In this document: in pieces, positions 1 to 7,552 of the stretch
How the letters are laid out: each line of letters opens with the position of its first letter
Numbering within the stretch: position 1 is the stretch's first letter
Assembly: GCA_013816585.1 (NCBI GenBank)
Contig: JACDEE010000001.1
Coordinates: 139,001 to 203,000 of the forward strand
Length of the DNA stretch: 64,000 nt
Reading direction: 5' to 3'
Origin: Sphingosinicella sp.
Lineage (GTDB): Bacteria; Pseudomonadota; Alphaproteobacteria; Sphingomonadales; Sphingomonadaceae
The notes under the pieces: generated by a model
Seen by the model: the letters and a program-made list of their open reading frames with translations, nothing else
Databases searched by the model: none
Told to the model about the DNA's origin: nothing
Made by a program: the position numbers and the translations under genes

Positions 1-249
1 TCGGGCGCAGGCGTGACGCTGATTCCAGGTTCATATCTTGGCATCGCGATGATCGGGCTGACGTTCAAACCAGTGCAGAGCGACGACGCTGGTTAGCGCT
101 TCGCGGCGGCATTTCGGGAGGGCGAATTGCCCGGCATTGTCGCCCAGTTTCTGCGCGCCGCGCGTGCAGCAGTTTCATTGCAGCCTTGCGAATCAGAGAC
201 ACGATCCTTGCCAGAGATAGCAGTCCCGCGTAGTAGTATTATAGCGTAG
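1..249 (+). pseudogene. LysR-family regulator, C-terminal end, interrupted by an amber codon
   Basis: Frame 1 from the window edge reads SGAGVTLIPGSYLGIA and then GLTFKPV. This resembles the end of a LysR substrate-binding domain (G-hydrophobic-P...F/Y-R/K-P). A TAG lies at 94-96, but LysR-like sequence continues in the same frame after it (RFAAAFREGELPGIVAQFL, then an Ala/Arg helix), as the last helix of the family normally does. The frame closes at TAG 247-249. The simplest reading is a nonsense-mutated regulator, possibly decaying inside the mobile element. The 5' part is outside the window. Alternatives are a genuine short protein ending at 96 or amber readthrough. The family call rests on a short stretch. 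Confidence 0.55.
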
Positions 250-566
250 TTCAGCCTGATAGAGATAGCAGACAAGGACGAAGCAGATGACGGCAAGATA
301 AAGCGAGATTCCTCGCTGCCGGAACTTCGTTCCTAAGTGTTTGTCTGCACATTATTTTTTGGCGTCGCGCGGCACCGTCCATGAGGTGAGTGGGTGGCAC
401 TTATGCCATTTTCTCGTTTGTTATCAACGTCTCGATATGCACCAACGACGATGTGCCTCAAATCCGGTCCCGCCGTTTCCCGCCGTTCGCAAGTCTTTCT
501 ACACCACGGCCCTACGCCTCGATTTACTGTCTTGCGTCGCTGATTCCGACCCTCAATCGTCACGTC
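250..566. other. Gene-poor stretch upstream of the relaxase
   Basis: I see no convincing gene here. The first part is AT-richer than the rest of the window and includes a small palindrome (GGAAC-TTC-GTTCC, about 317-329). Start codons between 390 and 566 are in frame with the relaxase, but the translation there lacks relaxase character. The segment probably carries the relaxase promoter, and its position would suit an oriT, but I did not identify a nic site. Confidence 0.4.
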
Positions 567-2654
567 ATGACACGCGACGACGACAGCTTTCGCATCCGTC
601 TCGGCAAGGTTCGCGACCGGGGGACAACCCGTTTGCCGAGGACGGTGCGGCAGCGTCCGAAGACCTTCATAGGCGATGTGCATCAGGCGATCCGTCGAGC
701 GGGTGGCAACCCCAATCGTCTGGCCGGGACGGGGAAAGGAAGCGGGAGGTTCAACGCGCGCGGGCGGGGCGCTCAGATCGCGGCGGCATTGCCGGGCCGG
801 AACGGGTGGAGCCGGGACGGGAGCGGCGTCCGCACCCGCTCGCGGCGGGTGGCGGTGAAGGCTCGCGTGGTGAAACTCAATCCACAGCGCGGCGCGGCGC
901 GCGGACGGCAGTTTGTGAGCGGCAAGGCGGTGGACGCGCACCTGCGCTATTTGGAACGCGATGGCGTGACCCGCGACGGCGAGAAGGGCCAGGCCTATTC
1001 CGCCGACAGGGACGTGGCCGATGGCCCGGCCTTCCTCGACCGTGGCCGCGAGGACCGCCACCAGTTCCGCTTCATCGTCTCCGCCGAGGAAGGCGTGGAG
1101 CTATCCGACCTCCGTCAGACCACGCGCGACCTGATGGCGCAGATGGAATCGGACCTTGGCACCAGGCTCGACTGGATCGCGGTCGATCACCACAACACCG
1201 GACACCCTCACACCCACGTTCTGATGCGCGGCGTGACCGACGACGGCAAGATGCTCAACATCGCCGGGGATTACATCGCCCACGGCGTCCGCGAACGCGC
1301 GAGCGAGATCGTCACGCTGGAGCTGGGCCGTCAGACCGAGCAGGAAGTGTCGCGCCAGCTTGAGCGTGAGGTAGACGCCGAGCGGTTCACCCGGCTCGAC
1401 CGGATGCTGATCGCGGCGCAGGAGCGCGACGAGTTTTCCGATCTGCGGCCCGACAAGGACATGGTCGAGACCGCCCGGCAGAACCGGGCGCTGCTGATCG
1501 AGCGCGCCCGCAAGCTGGAGCGGATGGGGCTGGCGACCGAACATACGCCAGGCGTCTGGACGATATCGGCCCGCGCCGAGCCGATGCTCCGCGAGCTGGG
1601 CACGCGCGGCGACATCATCGAGACGATGCACCAGGCGCTGGAGCGCGAGGGGCTGGCGGAGCAGCGGGCATATGCCGGTTACACAGTGCACCGCGCTATC
1701 CCGACCGAACGCATCGTCGGTCGCGTCATCGCCAAGGGGCTGGGCGATGACGAGCTTGGCGAACGGATGGGCCTGACCATTGACGGCGTGGACGGGCGGG
1801 TTCACCACCTTGAGGTTCCGGCCACCAAGATCGAGGATATCCGGCGCGGCAGCATAATCGCAGTGGAACCGCCGCCGAGCACGCCACGCGTCGCCGATGA
1901 TAACATCCTGCAACACACCGACGCCCAAGGCACCTATCGGCCATCGACGCATCTGGCATCAGTGCGCGAGACCATGCCCCGGATCGACCATGAGCGTCAT
2001 GTCCAGTCGCACGTCCGCAGGCTTGAAACCCTGCGCCGCGCGGGGATCGTCGAGCGCGTCCATGCCGAACACTGGACTATTCCCGCCGACCTTCCCGAAC
2101 GCGGCCTCGCCTATGATCGCCAGCGGTTCGGCAATGGCCCGCGCATCGACGAACTTTCTCACCTGCCACTCGACCGGCAGGTGCGCCACGACGGCGCGAC
2201 CTGGCTCGACCGCACCATGCTCGAAGGCGGACGCAAGACCATGCCGCACACCGGGTTCGGCGGCGACGTACGCACAGCCTGGGACGCACGCAAGCGCGCG
2301 CTCGCCGACATGGGCTATGTTCGCAATCTTGGCGGAGGACAGTTCCGCGCACCAAACGACTTGATCGCGCAACTTGAGCAGGCCGAGGTAGACCGGGCGG
2401 GCAAGAAGTTCGCAGCTGAACGCGGGCTTGACTGGCAACACACCGGAGTTGGCGACCGCGTGTCGGGCAAACTCGTCGGGCAGGCCCAGCTCAGCAGCGG
2501 TCGGTTCGCCATGATCGACAATGGCTTGGGATTCCAGCTCGTGCCGTGGAACGACACGCTCGTCAAACGCCTCGGCCAGCAGGTTGACGGCATCCCCATG
2601 CCCGGCGGCGGCATCGACTGGATGCTCGGACGGAGCCGGGAATTGGGGTTGTGA
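567..2654 (+). CDS. Relaxase/mobilization nuclease with DUF3363 domain
   Basis: Predicted DNA strand transferase of a mobilizable or conjugative element, 695 residues. It would nick oriT and lead the strand into the recipient. The start MTRDDDSFRIRLGKVRDRG is characteristic of the family, so the ATG at 567 was chosen over in-frame codons upstream. A metal-binding histidine motif is visible at residues 208-217 (HHNTGHPHTH), and Y128 in the HLRYLERDG segment is a candidate catalytic tyrosine. The Arg-rich N-terminus (about 1-100) and long C-terminal half match DUF3363 relaxases. No coupling protein or type IV secretion gene is present in the window, so the element is either mobilizable only or has its transfer genes to the left. 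Confidence 0.88.
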   Translation: MTRDDDSFRIRLGKVRDRGTTRLPRTVRQRPKTFIGDVHQAIRRAGGNPNRLAGTGKGSGRFNARGRGAQIAAALPGRNGWSRDGSGVRTRSRRVAVKARVVKLNPQRGAARGRQFVSGKAVDAHLRYLERDGVTRDGEKGQAYSADRDVADGPAFLDRGREDRHQFRFIVSAEEGVELSDLRQTTRDLMAQMESDLGTRLDWIAVDHHNTGHPHTHVLMRGVTDDGKMLNIAGDYIAHGVRERASEIVTLELGRQTEQEVSRQLEREVDAERFTRLDRMLIAAQERDEFSDLRPDKDMVETARQNRALLIERARKLERMGLATEHTPGVWTISARAEPMLRELGTRGDIIETMHQALEREGLAEQRAYAGYTVHRAIPTERIVGRVIAKGLGDDELGERMGLTIDGVDGRVHHLEVPATKIEDIRRGSIIAVEPPPSTPRVADDNILQHTDAQGTYRPSTHLASVRETMPRIDHERHVQSHVRRLETLRRAGIVERVHAEHWTIPADLPERGLAYDRQRFGNGPRIDELSHLPLDRQVRHDGATWLDRTMLEGGRKTMPHTGFGGDVRTAWDARKRALADMGYVRNLGGGQFRAPNDLIAQLEQAEVDRAGKKFAAERGLDWQHTGVGDRVSGKLVGQAQLSSGRFAMIDNGLGFQLVPWNDTLVKRLGQQVDGIPMPGGGIDWMLGRSRELGL

Positions 2655-2815
2655 TCTGCGCTCCATCCCATGGACCGGTTGACGATGCGCTTTCCTTCCA
2701 GCTCCGAACGTGGCATCAAACCTTGGTCCCCGTCGGGATAGCCCATGGAGTGTTTTTGTTTACGACCGTTGCAGGCTGCTGATCTCACTGCGGATCGGCG
2801 TTTGATCTAGAGACA

Positions 2816-2838
2816 TCGGAAAGCGCGACGCTTTCCGA
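2816..2838. repeat. Perfect inverted repeat between relaxase and GNAT genes
   Basis: A 10-bp perfect stem (TCGGAAAGCG / CGCTTTCCGA) with a 3-nt loop, located 42 bp before the GNAT start. No T-run follows on either strand, so it may be an operator or a weak terminator of relaxase transcription. Confidence 0.45.
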
Positions 2839-2879
2839 CACGTCTTCTTGCAACCAAAAAACACTCGAAAGATTTGATC

Positions 2880-3347
2880 ATGATAAACTCGAATATACGC
2901 CCGCTTTGGCGTGACGACCTCTTGCGCGTGGGACATCTCGTTGATGTGAACGACATGTTTCCTTCCGCAATGCTCACGGAAATGACCGCGCCGTTTTTCG
3001 GTGGGCAAGTCGAAGAGCATCGCTGGCTTGTTTTTTATAATGGGCAAGTTGACGGTGTGGCTTACTACGTTCCCGAACAGCTTACGGAAGGAACGTGGAA
3101 CCTCCTCCTGATCGCGGTCGATCCAAAGTTGCACGGTCGAGGCATCGGGACGGACCTTATGCGTTTTGTGGAAACGGAGCTTTGTAGCCAAGGGCACCGC
3201 GTTCTGCTCGTGGAAACATCAGGCAAGCCTGAGTTCGAACGCACACGCGGTTTCTACGATATGCTCGGTTATGACCGCGAAGCGCGTATCCGAGATTATT
3301 ACGCGGATGGTGATGACAAGATCATCTTCCGCAAGTCACTGGCCTAG
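2880..3347 (+). CDS. GNAT family N-acetyltransferase (mobile-element cargo)
   Basis: 155-residue protein with the GNAT acetyl-CoA signature: a hydrophobic strand followed by VDPKLHGRGIGTDLM, with HGRGIG at residues 85-90. A later segment, ERTRGFYDMLGYDREARIRDYY, is typical of the GNAT C-terminal half. The ATG at 2880 was preferred over an in-frame TTG at 2874 because a GAAAG element sits about 8 bp upstream of the ATG. The substrate cannot be told from sequence. The gene is less GC-rich than its neighbours, stands alone and is flanked by hairpins at 2816-2838 and 3356-3387, which suits a cargo gene acquired separately from the relaxase. Confidence 0.85.
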   Translation: MINSNIRPLWRDDLLRVGHLVDVNDMFPSAMLTEMTAPFFGGQVEEHRWLVFYNGQVDGVAYYVPEQLTEGTWNLLLIAVDPKLHGRGIGTDLMRFVETELCSQGHRVLLVETSGKPEFERTRGFYDMLGYDREARIRDYYADGDDKIIFRKSLA

Positions 3348-3355
3348 ACTGCTTG

Positions 3356-3387
3356 TTGGGGCGGGAGCTTTGCGGCTCCCGCCCCAA
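3356..3387 (+). terminator. Strong stem-loop after the GNAT gene
   Basis: A perfect 13-bp stem (TTGGGGCGGGAGC / GCTCCCGCCCCAA) with a 6-nt loop begins 9 bp after the GNAT stop. The stem is very GC-rich and its outer pairs are A:T, but no clear T-run follows. It is probably the transcription terminator of the acetyltransferase. Confidence 0.6.
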
Positions 3388-3535
3388 TATCCATCGGGAT
3401 ATGCCCAGCGCAAGACCACGTCCATAAGCCGCCGGGGACCGTCGATCACCTGTATTTCCCGTCCGGGGCACGCACCGTAGCGGGGCGTAGAGATGCGTTG
3501 TTCCGCATCGACGCGGTATCGCCGACTCTGGCGCG

Positions 3536-3757
3536 ATGCCCCGTCCGTCGCGCGCCCATGAACCCACCGCATCCGAGCAGCTTGAAGCGTTGCTCGGCGA
3601 GCCGTGGCGTTTTCCGGGCCGTCCACCCAAGCACGACCTTGAGATGTGGGCCGTCATCGACGACTGGCCCGAGCGCGTCCCCGTGACCGATGCCGAGATC
3701 GCCGTCTTCGAAGCATGGTTTGGCGACCTGTTCGATGAACTCTTCGGTCCTGTCTGA
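3536..3757 (+). CDS. Small hypothetical protein
   Basis: 73-residue acidic protein with a Pro/Arg-containing N-terminus and an aromatic, acidic C-terminal half (EMWAVIDDWPERVPVTDAEI...FGDLFDELFGPV). I do not recognise the family. It lies 70 bp upstream of the toxin gene on the same strand, within the mobile element. No strong ribosome-binding site precedes the ATG, so the start is uncertain. The non-random composition (many W, D, E, F; few repeated residues) is the main argument that it is coding. Confidence 0.4.
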   Translation: MPRPSRAHEPTASEQLEALLGEPWRFPGRPPKHDLEMWAVIDDWPERVPVTDAEIAVFEAWFGDLFDELFGPV

Positions 3758-3827
3758 CCATCGGGCTCGCCCGTCCCAGTCATAATGGCAGGCTTGCGAG
3801 ATGTCCCTCATTGGAGTATATGAGGTG

Positions 3828-4187
3828 ATGTCGAAACCAGCACCCGTCAGCGTCGTCGAGACGCCCGAGTTTCTGGCGGCGACCCGGCGCATGATGACAG
3901 ACGAGGAGCGCGGCCTGTTGGTGGACTATCTCGCCTACAACCCAGCAGCGGGTGAGCTGATCCCCGGCACCGGCGGGGTTCGGAAGCTACGCTGGGGACT
4001 GGAGGGACGCGGCAAGCGCGGTGGCGCGCGCGTGGTCTATTTCTACCACAGCGAGGCCATGCCGCTCTTCGCGCTGACCGCCTATGCCAAGAACGACCGG
4101 GCGGACTTGAGCCAGGCCGAACGCAACGGCTTCCGCCGCCTGACGGCGCTGTTGGTCGATGCTTATGCCAAGAGGAGCAAGCGATGA
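3828..4187 (+). CDS. RelE/HigB-like type II toxin
   Basis: 119-residue protein resembling RelE/HigB mRNA interferases that cut translated mRNA. The segment GVRKLRWGLEGRGKRGGARV, followed by VYFYHSEAMPLFALTAYAKN, carries the family's Lys/Arg-rich strand and 'A-Y-x-K-x-x-x-x-D-L' pattern. The stop overlaps the antitoxin start by 4 bp (ATGA), the toxin-first order usual for HigBA. An in-frame ATG at 3801 would add 9 residues. The ATG at 3828 was chosen because GGAG lies about 11 bp upstream and the family usually begins close to this point. The pair probably stabilises the mobile element. Confidence 0.8.
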   Translation: MSKPAPVSVVETPEFLAATRRMMTDEERGLLVDYLAYNPAAGELIPGTGGVRKLRWGLEGRGKRGGARVVYFYHSEAMPLFALTAYAKNDRADLSQAERNGFRRLTALLVDAYAKRSKR

Positions 4188-4486
4188 CGAGCACGATTGC
4201 CGACAGCATCCGGCGCGGGCTGGAGGAGGCGGTTGCCTTTGCCGAAGGCACGGCTGACGCCAGCCGCTTCGGCGTGCACATTCCGCAGGAAATCGACGTG
4301 AAGGCGATCCGAGGTAAGCTCGGCATGACGCAGCAGGAGTTTGCCGGGCGGTTCGGCTTTTCGATCAAGACGCTCCGGCATTGGGAACAGAAGCAGCGCG
4401 CTCCCGAAGGCCCGGCGCGCGCCTATCTTCTTGTCATCGATCGCGACCCCCATGCGGTGCAGCGCGCGTTGAGGAGGGCGGCATGA
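4184..4486 (+). CDS. HigA-like helix-turn-helix antitoxin
   Basis: 100-residue DNA-binding antitoxin. An Xre-type helix-turn-helix lies at about residues 40-75 (IRGKLGMTQQEFAGRFGFSI followed by KTLRHWEQ), the pattern of HigA antitoxins, which bind the toxin and repress their own operon. It overlaps the upstream toxin stop and the downstream recombinase start by ATGA on both sides, so the three genes are probably translated from one message. Autoregulation at a promoter upstream of 3828 is inferred from the family. Confidence 0.82.
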   Translation: MTSTIADSIRRGLEEAVAFAEGTADASRFGVHIPQEIDVKAIRGKLGMTQQEFAGRFGFSIKTLRHWEQKQRAPEGPARAYLLVIDRDPHAVQRALRRAA

Positions 4487-6222
4487 CCGCCGCGCTTCCG
4501 AGCACCGTGCCGCTGCGCGCCGCCCTTTATCTGCGCGTCTCGACGGCGCGGCAGGCCGAGCATGACGTGTCGATCCCCGACCAGCGGAAACAGGGCGAAG
4601 CCTATTGCATCGCGCGCGGCTATCAGCTCGTCGAGACCTTCGTGGACGCTGGCGCATCCGCCACCAACGACCGCCGCCCCGAGTTCCAACAGATGATCGA
4701 GGCCGGGACGGCCAAGCCCGCCCCGTTCGAGGTCGTGGTCGTCCACAGCTTCTCGCGGTTTTTCCGCGATCACTTCGAGCTGGAGTTCTACGTCCGCAAG
4801 CTGGCGAAGAACGGCATCCGCCTGTTGTCTATCACCCAGGAGATGGGCGACGATCCGATGCATGTGATGATGCGCCAGATCATGGCGCTGTTCGACGAGT
4901 ACCAATCCAAGGAAAACGCAAAGCACGTCCTTCGTGCTTTGAAGGAGAATGCCCGGCAGGGCTTCTGGAACGGCTCGCTCCCGCCGATCGGCTACCGGGT
5001 CGTCGCCGCCGAACAGCGCGGCGCGAAGATCAAGAAGAAGCTGGAGATCGACCCGCTTCACGCCAACACCGTGCGGCTGGCGTTCCGGCTTGCGCTGGAG
5101 GGTGACGGCACGTCCGGCCCGATGGGCGTCAAGTCGATCACCAAGCACCTGAACGAGCGTGGCATCTACACCCGCGACGGCGGGCGCTGGGGCATCGGCA
5201 CGGTCCATCGGATGCTAACACGGCAGACCTATATCGGTCGCCACGAGTTCAACCGCCGCACCAAGAACGGCGACAACAAGCCGGATGAGGAGGTCATCCC
5301 CGTCGCGGTCCCGCCGATCATCGACCAGGCGACGTTCGACACCGTGCAGGCTCGCATGAAGGCCCGCAACCCTAAGGTGACACCGCCGCAGGTCGTGGGC
5401 GGTCCCACGCTCCTTACCGGGCTCATTCATTGCACCAAGTGCGGCGGAGCCATGACCATCCGCACCGGCAAGGGCGGGCGTTATCGCTACTACACCTGTT
5501 CGACCAAGGCGCGGCAGGGACCAACCGCTTGCAGCGGCATGACCGTCCCGATGGAGAAGCTGGACTCGCTGGTCGCCGCGCATCTTGAGGACCGGTTGCT
5601 CGACCCAACCCGGCTGGAGGAGGTGCTGGCGACAGTCCTCGACCGGCGGCAGGAGCGCACCGAGCGTCGCCATGCCCACATCGCTGAGTTGAACAAACGG
5701 GCGACGGAGACCGACCTACGTCTCAAGCGGCTTTACGATGCCATCGAGAGCGGCGTCGCGGACCTCGACGACCCGGACCTCAAGGACCGCATCGCCAGCC
5801 TCAAGGCCGTCCGCGATCAATCACGCGTCGATGCCGACCGTGCGTCCGCGATGCTGGAAAGTGCAGGGCAGAAGGCGATCACCGCACCAATGCTCGCCAA
5901 GTTCGCACAGACCGTACGCCAGCGGATGCGCCTGCCCGGCGGCGGCTACCGCCGCGACCATCTCCGCTCTCTCGCACAGCGCGTCGAGGTCAACGATGGC
6001 GAAGTCCGCATAATGGGGTCGAAGTCCGACCTGTTGCGGACGCTTGCCGCCGCAAGCGCGTCTGGAACGCTGCCGGGCGCAGTGCCCAGCTTTGTTCCGA
6101 AGTGGCGGAGCGGGTGGGATTCGAACCCACGATACGCTTTTGACGTATACTCACTTTCCAGGCGAGCGCCTTCGACCACTCGGCCACCGCTCCGCATGCT
6201 CTGGAAGCAGGCCCTCTACTGA
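4483..6222 (+). CDS. Large serine recombinase (site-specific integrase)
   Basis: Integrase/excisionase of the mobile element, 579 residues as read here. The resolvase N-terminal domain has the catalytic serine at S20 (LYLRVSTARQ). A recombinase domain covers about residues 165-290. A zinc ribbon has C317, C320, C339 and C350, and a coiled coil lies at about 390-460. The start is the ATG overlapping the antitoxin stop, with GAGGAGGG upstream; in-frame codons from 4381 lie inside the antitoxin gene. The last 39 residues (from 541) are read antisense through tRNA-Ser and flanking host DNA, ending at TGA 6220-6222. This C-terminus is therefore supplied by the insertion site and may differ in the excised circle. 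Confidence 0.9.
   Translation: MTAALPSTVPLRAALYLRVSTARQAEHDVSIPDQRKQGEAYCIARGYQLVETFVDAGASATNDRRPEFQQMIEAGTAKPAPFEVVVVHSFSRFFRDHFELEFYVRKLAKNGIRLLSITQEMGDDPMHVMMRQIMALFDEYQSKENAKHVLRALKENARQGFWNGSLPPIGYRVVAAEQRGAKIKKKLEIDPLHANTVRLAFRLALEGDGTSGPMGVKSITKHLNERGIYTRDGGRWGIGTVHRMLTRQTYIGRHEFNRRTKNGDNKPDEEVIPVAVPPIIDQATFDTVQARMKARNPKVTPPQVVGGPTLLTGLIHCTKCGGAMTIRTGKGGRYRYYTCSTKARQGPTACSGMTVPMEKLDSLVAAHLEDRLLDPTRLEEVLATVLDRRQERTERRHAHIAELNKRATETDLRLKRLYDAIESGVADLDDPDLKDRIASLKAVRDQSRVDADRASAMLESAGQKAITAPMLAKFAQTVRQRMRLPGGGYRRDHLRSLAQRVEVNDGEVRIMGSKSDLLRTLAAASASGTLPGAVPSFVPKWRSGWDSNPRYAFDVYSLSRRAPSTTRPPLRMLWKQALY
6103..6193 (-). tRNA. tRNA-Ser(GGA)
   Basis: 91-nt serine tRNA with encoded CCA, read on the minus strand from GGAGCGGTGGCCGAG at 6193 to CCGCTCCGCCA at 6103. 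The acceptor stem is GGAGCGG/CCGCTCC. The anticodon arm is CTCGC-CTGGAAA-GTGAG, giving anticodon GGA. A long variable arm (ATACG/CGTAT stem) identifies serine, and the T-loop is GGTTCGAATCC. Its 3' end faces the mobile element, the usual geometry for integration into a tRNA 3' end with the gene kept intact. Confidence 0.97.
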
Positions 6223-6551
6223 CCCTTGGGCCTGAGGGCAAGCTGGCCGGCGACGGCGTCGATCGCCGTGGCCAGGTCGATGTCGAGGCGGGTGAGGCCT
6301 TTGGCGCTGTGGGTGGTGAGGAATATGTCGACCTTTTTCCAGACATTGGACCATTCGGGATGATGATCGGCCTTTTCGGCCAGCAGGGCGACGCGGGTCA
6401 TGAAGGCGAAGGCCTCGCCGAAATTCGCGAATTGGAAGCTTCGGGAAATGCCGTCGCGCGCCCCGTCCCATGTCCAGCCGCTCAAGGCCGCCAGCGCCAC
6501 GTCGCGCTCTTCGTAAGTCAGCTTCGGCAAGATTGGCTTCTCCTCGTTCAT
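6216..6551 (-). CDS. phhB: Pterin-4-alpha-carbinolamine dehydratase
   Basis: 111-residue PCD/DCoH-like enzyme that dehydrates 4a-hydroxytetrahydropterin, recycling the cofactor of aromatic amino acid hydroxylases. The signature ADHHPEWSNVWKKVDI is clear, and length and fold pattern match the family. The start is ATG 6551 (MNEEKPILPKL). Its stop overlaps the recombinase stop by 7 bp on the opposite strand, so it is the first chromosomal gene after the element. No phenylalanine hydroxylase is nearby. In such cases a role in general pterin metabolism is possible. Confidence 0.9.
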   Translation of the reverse strand: MNEEKPILPKLTYEERDVALAALSGWTWDGARDGISRSFQFANFGEAFAFMTRVALLAEKADHHPEWSNVWKKVDIFLTTHSAKGLTRLDIDLATAIDAVAGQLALRPKGQ

Positions 6552-6569
6552 GCCTTTATGTCGCGCAGA

Positions 6570-6983
6570 ATGAGCGAGCGTCAAATTCTTGCGCCCGATG
6601 TGGCAACGATCGAAAGGCTGGCGGAGGCGGCGATTGCACGCCTGCCGCAGCCGTTCCGCGCCCATCTGAACGACGTGGTCTTCCGCGTGGAGGATTTTGC
6701 GGAGGAAGAAGTGCTGAAAGAATTGGGGATCGAGGATCCGTTTGACTTGAGCGGCCTCTACAGCGGGCGGCCGATGGGCGAGCAATCCTCGATGCTGTCG
6801 GGCGAGCTCCCCGCGATGATCCACCTCTATCGCCGGCCCTTGCTGGACGAATGGGTCGAAACCGGCGTCAGCCTGGAAGATCTGGTAACTCATGTGATCG
6901 TGCACGAAGTTGGCCATCATTTCGGATTTTCCGACGACGATATGCACGCCATCGAAGATGGTCCCGGAAGCGCGGCCGAATGA
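6570..6983 (+). CDS. Minimal zinc metallopeptidase family protein (zincin-like)
   Basis: 137-residue zincin-like protein with the conserved C-terminal motif HEVGHHFGFSDDDMHAIE, in which the two histidines and glutamate of HExxH would bind and activate zinc. This compact family is common beside core genes in Proteobacteria; its physiological substrate is unknown. ATG 6570 (MSERQ) was chosen; an in-frame ATG at 6558 would add four residues, and neither has a good Shine-Dalgarno. The stop overlaps the ccmA start (ATGA), so it probably shares an operon with ccmAB. Confidence 0.85.
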   Translation: MSERQILAPDVATIERLAEAAIARLPQPFRAHLNDVVFRVEDFAEEEVLKELGIEDPFDLSGLYSGRPMGEQSSMLSGELPAMIHLYRRPLLDEWVETGVSLEDLVTHVIVHEVGHHFGFSDDDMHAIEDGPGSAAE

Positions 6984-7552
6984 GCGGAGCGGCGTTGCTA
7001 GAACTGGATCAGGTCGCCTGCCGCCGCGGCGGGCGCATGTTGTTCGAAGATTTGAGCCTGATCCTGGAGCCGGGCGGGGCCGCGCTCGTAACCGGTCCCA
7101 ACGGTATCGGAAAATCAAGTCTGCTTCGCCTTGCGGGAGGCCTGCTCGCGCCCGTGGCCGGAACTGTTCGGCGCCCGGTGCCCGTTGCCTTGGCCGATGA
7201 TCGTGCCGCGCTCGACGAAAGGCTTACGCTTGGCCGGGCGCTCGAATTCTGGGCCAGGCAGGACTCCACCGACCCCGCCGTCGGGATGCAGGCCATGGGG
7301 CTCGCCCACCTTGATGCCGTTCCGGTACGGATCCTGTCCACCGGACAGCGGAAACGAGCGACGCTGGCGCGGGTCATCTCATCCGGCGCGCGCCTGTGGC
7401 TGCTGGATGAACCTGCCAACGGGCTGGACGCCGAAGGCCTCGAACGGCTGGCGGCGGCGATGGCCCGGCATCGCAAAAGCGGCGGCGGGATCCTCACCGC
7501 CTCGCACCAGGCTCTCGGTCTCGACGACGCGCAGCCGGTGAAGCTTAGATGA
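6980..7552 (+). CDS. ccmA: Heme exporter ATP-binding protein CcmA
   Basis: 190-residue ABC ATPase of the cytochrome c maturation (system I) CcmABCD complex, which releases holo-CcmE after heme loading. It has Walker A GPNGIGKSS, the degenerate signature STGQRKR and Walker B LWLLDEPANGL, and the short length is typical of CcmA. Start and stop each overlap a neighbour by 4 bp, consistent with coupled translation with ccmB. The other ccm genes are not in the window. Confidence 0.92.
   Translation: MSGAALLELDQVACRRGGRMLFEDLSLILEPGGAALVTGPNGIGKSSLLRLAGGLLAPVAGTVRRPVPVALADDRAALDERLTLGRALEFWARQDSTDPAVGMQAMGLAHLDAVPVRILSTGQRKRATLARVISSGARLWLLDEPANGLDAEGLERLAAAMARHRKSGGGILTASHQALGLDDAQPVKLR

Noticed and set aside
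1101-1952. 283-codon minus-strand open frame
   Set aside because: Antisense to the relaxase, which contains the conserved histidine motif in the other strand.
3340-3535. Possible pseudogene in the segment after the GNAT terminator
   Set aside because: None of the six frames showed continuous recognisable family sequence; only the terminator hairpin is supported.
6044-6235. Short plus-strand frame containing GGIRTHDTL
   Set aside because: This is the tRNA-Ser gene read as protein, a common artefact.
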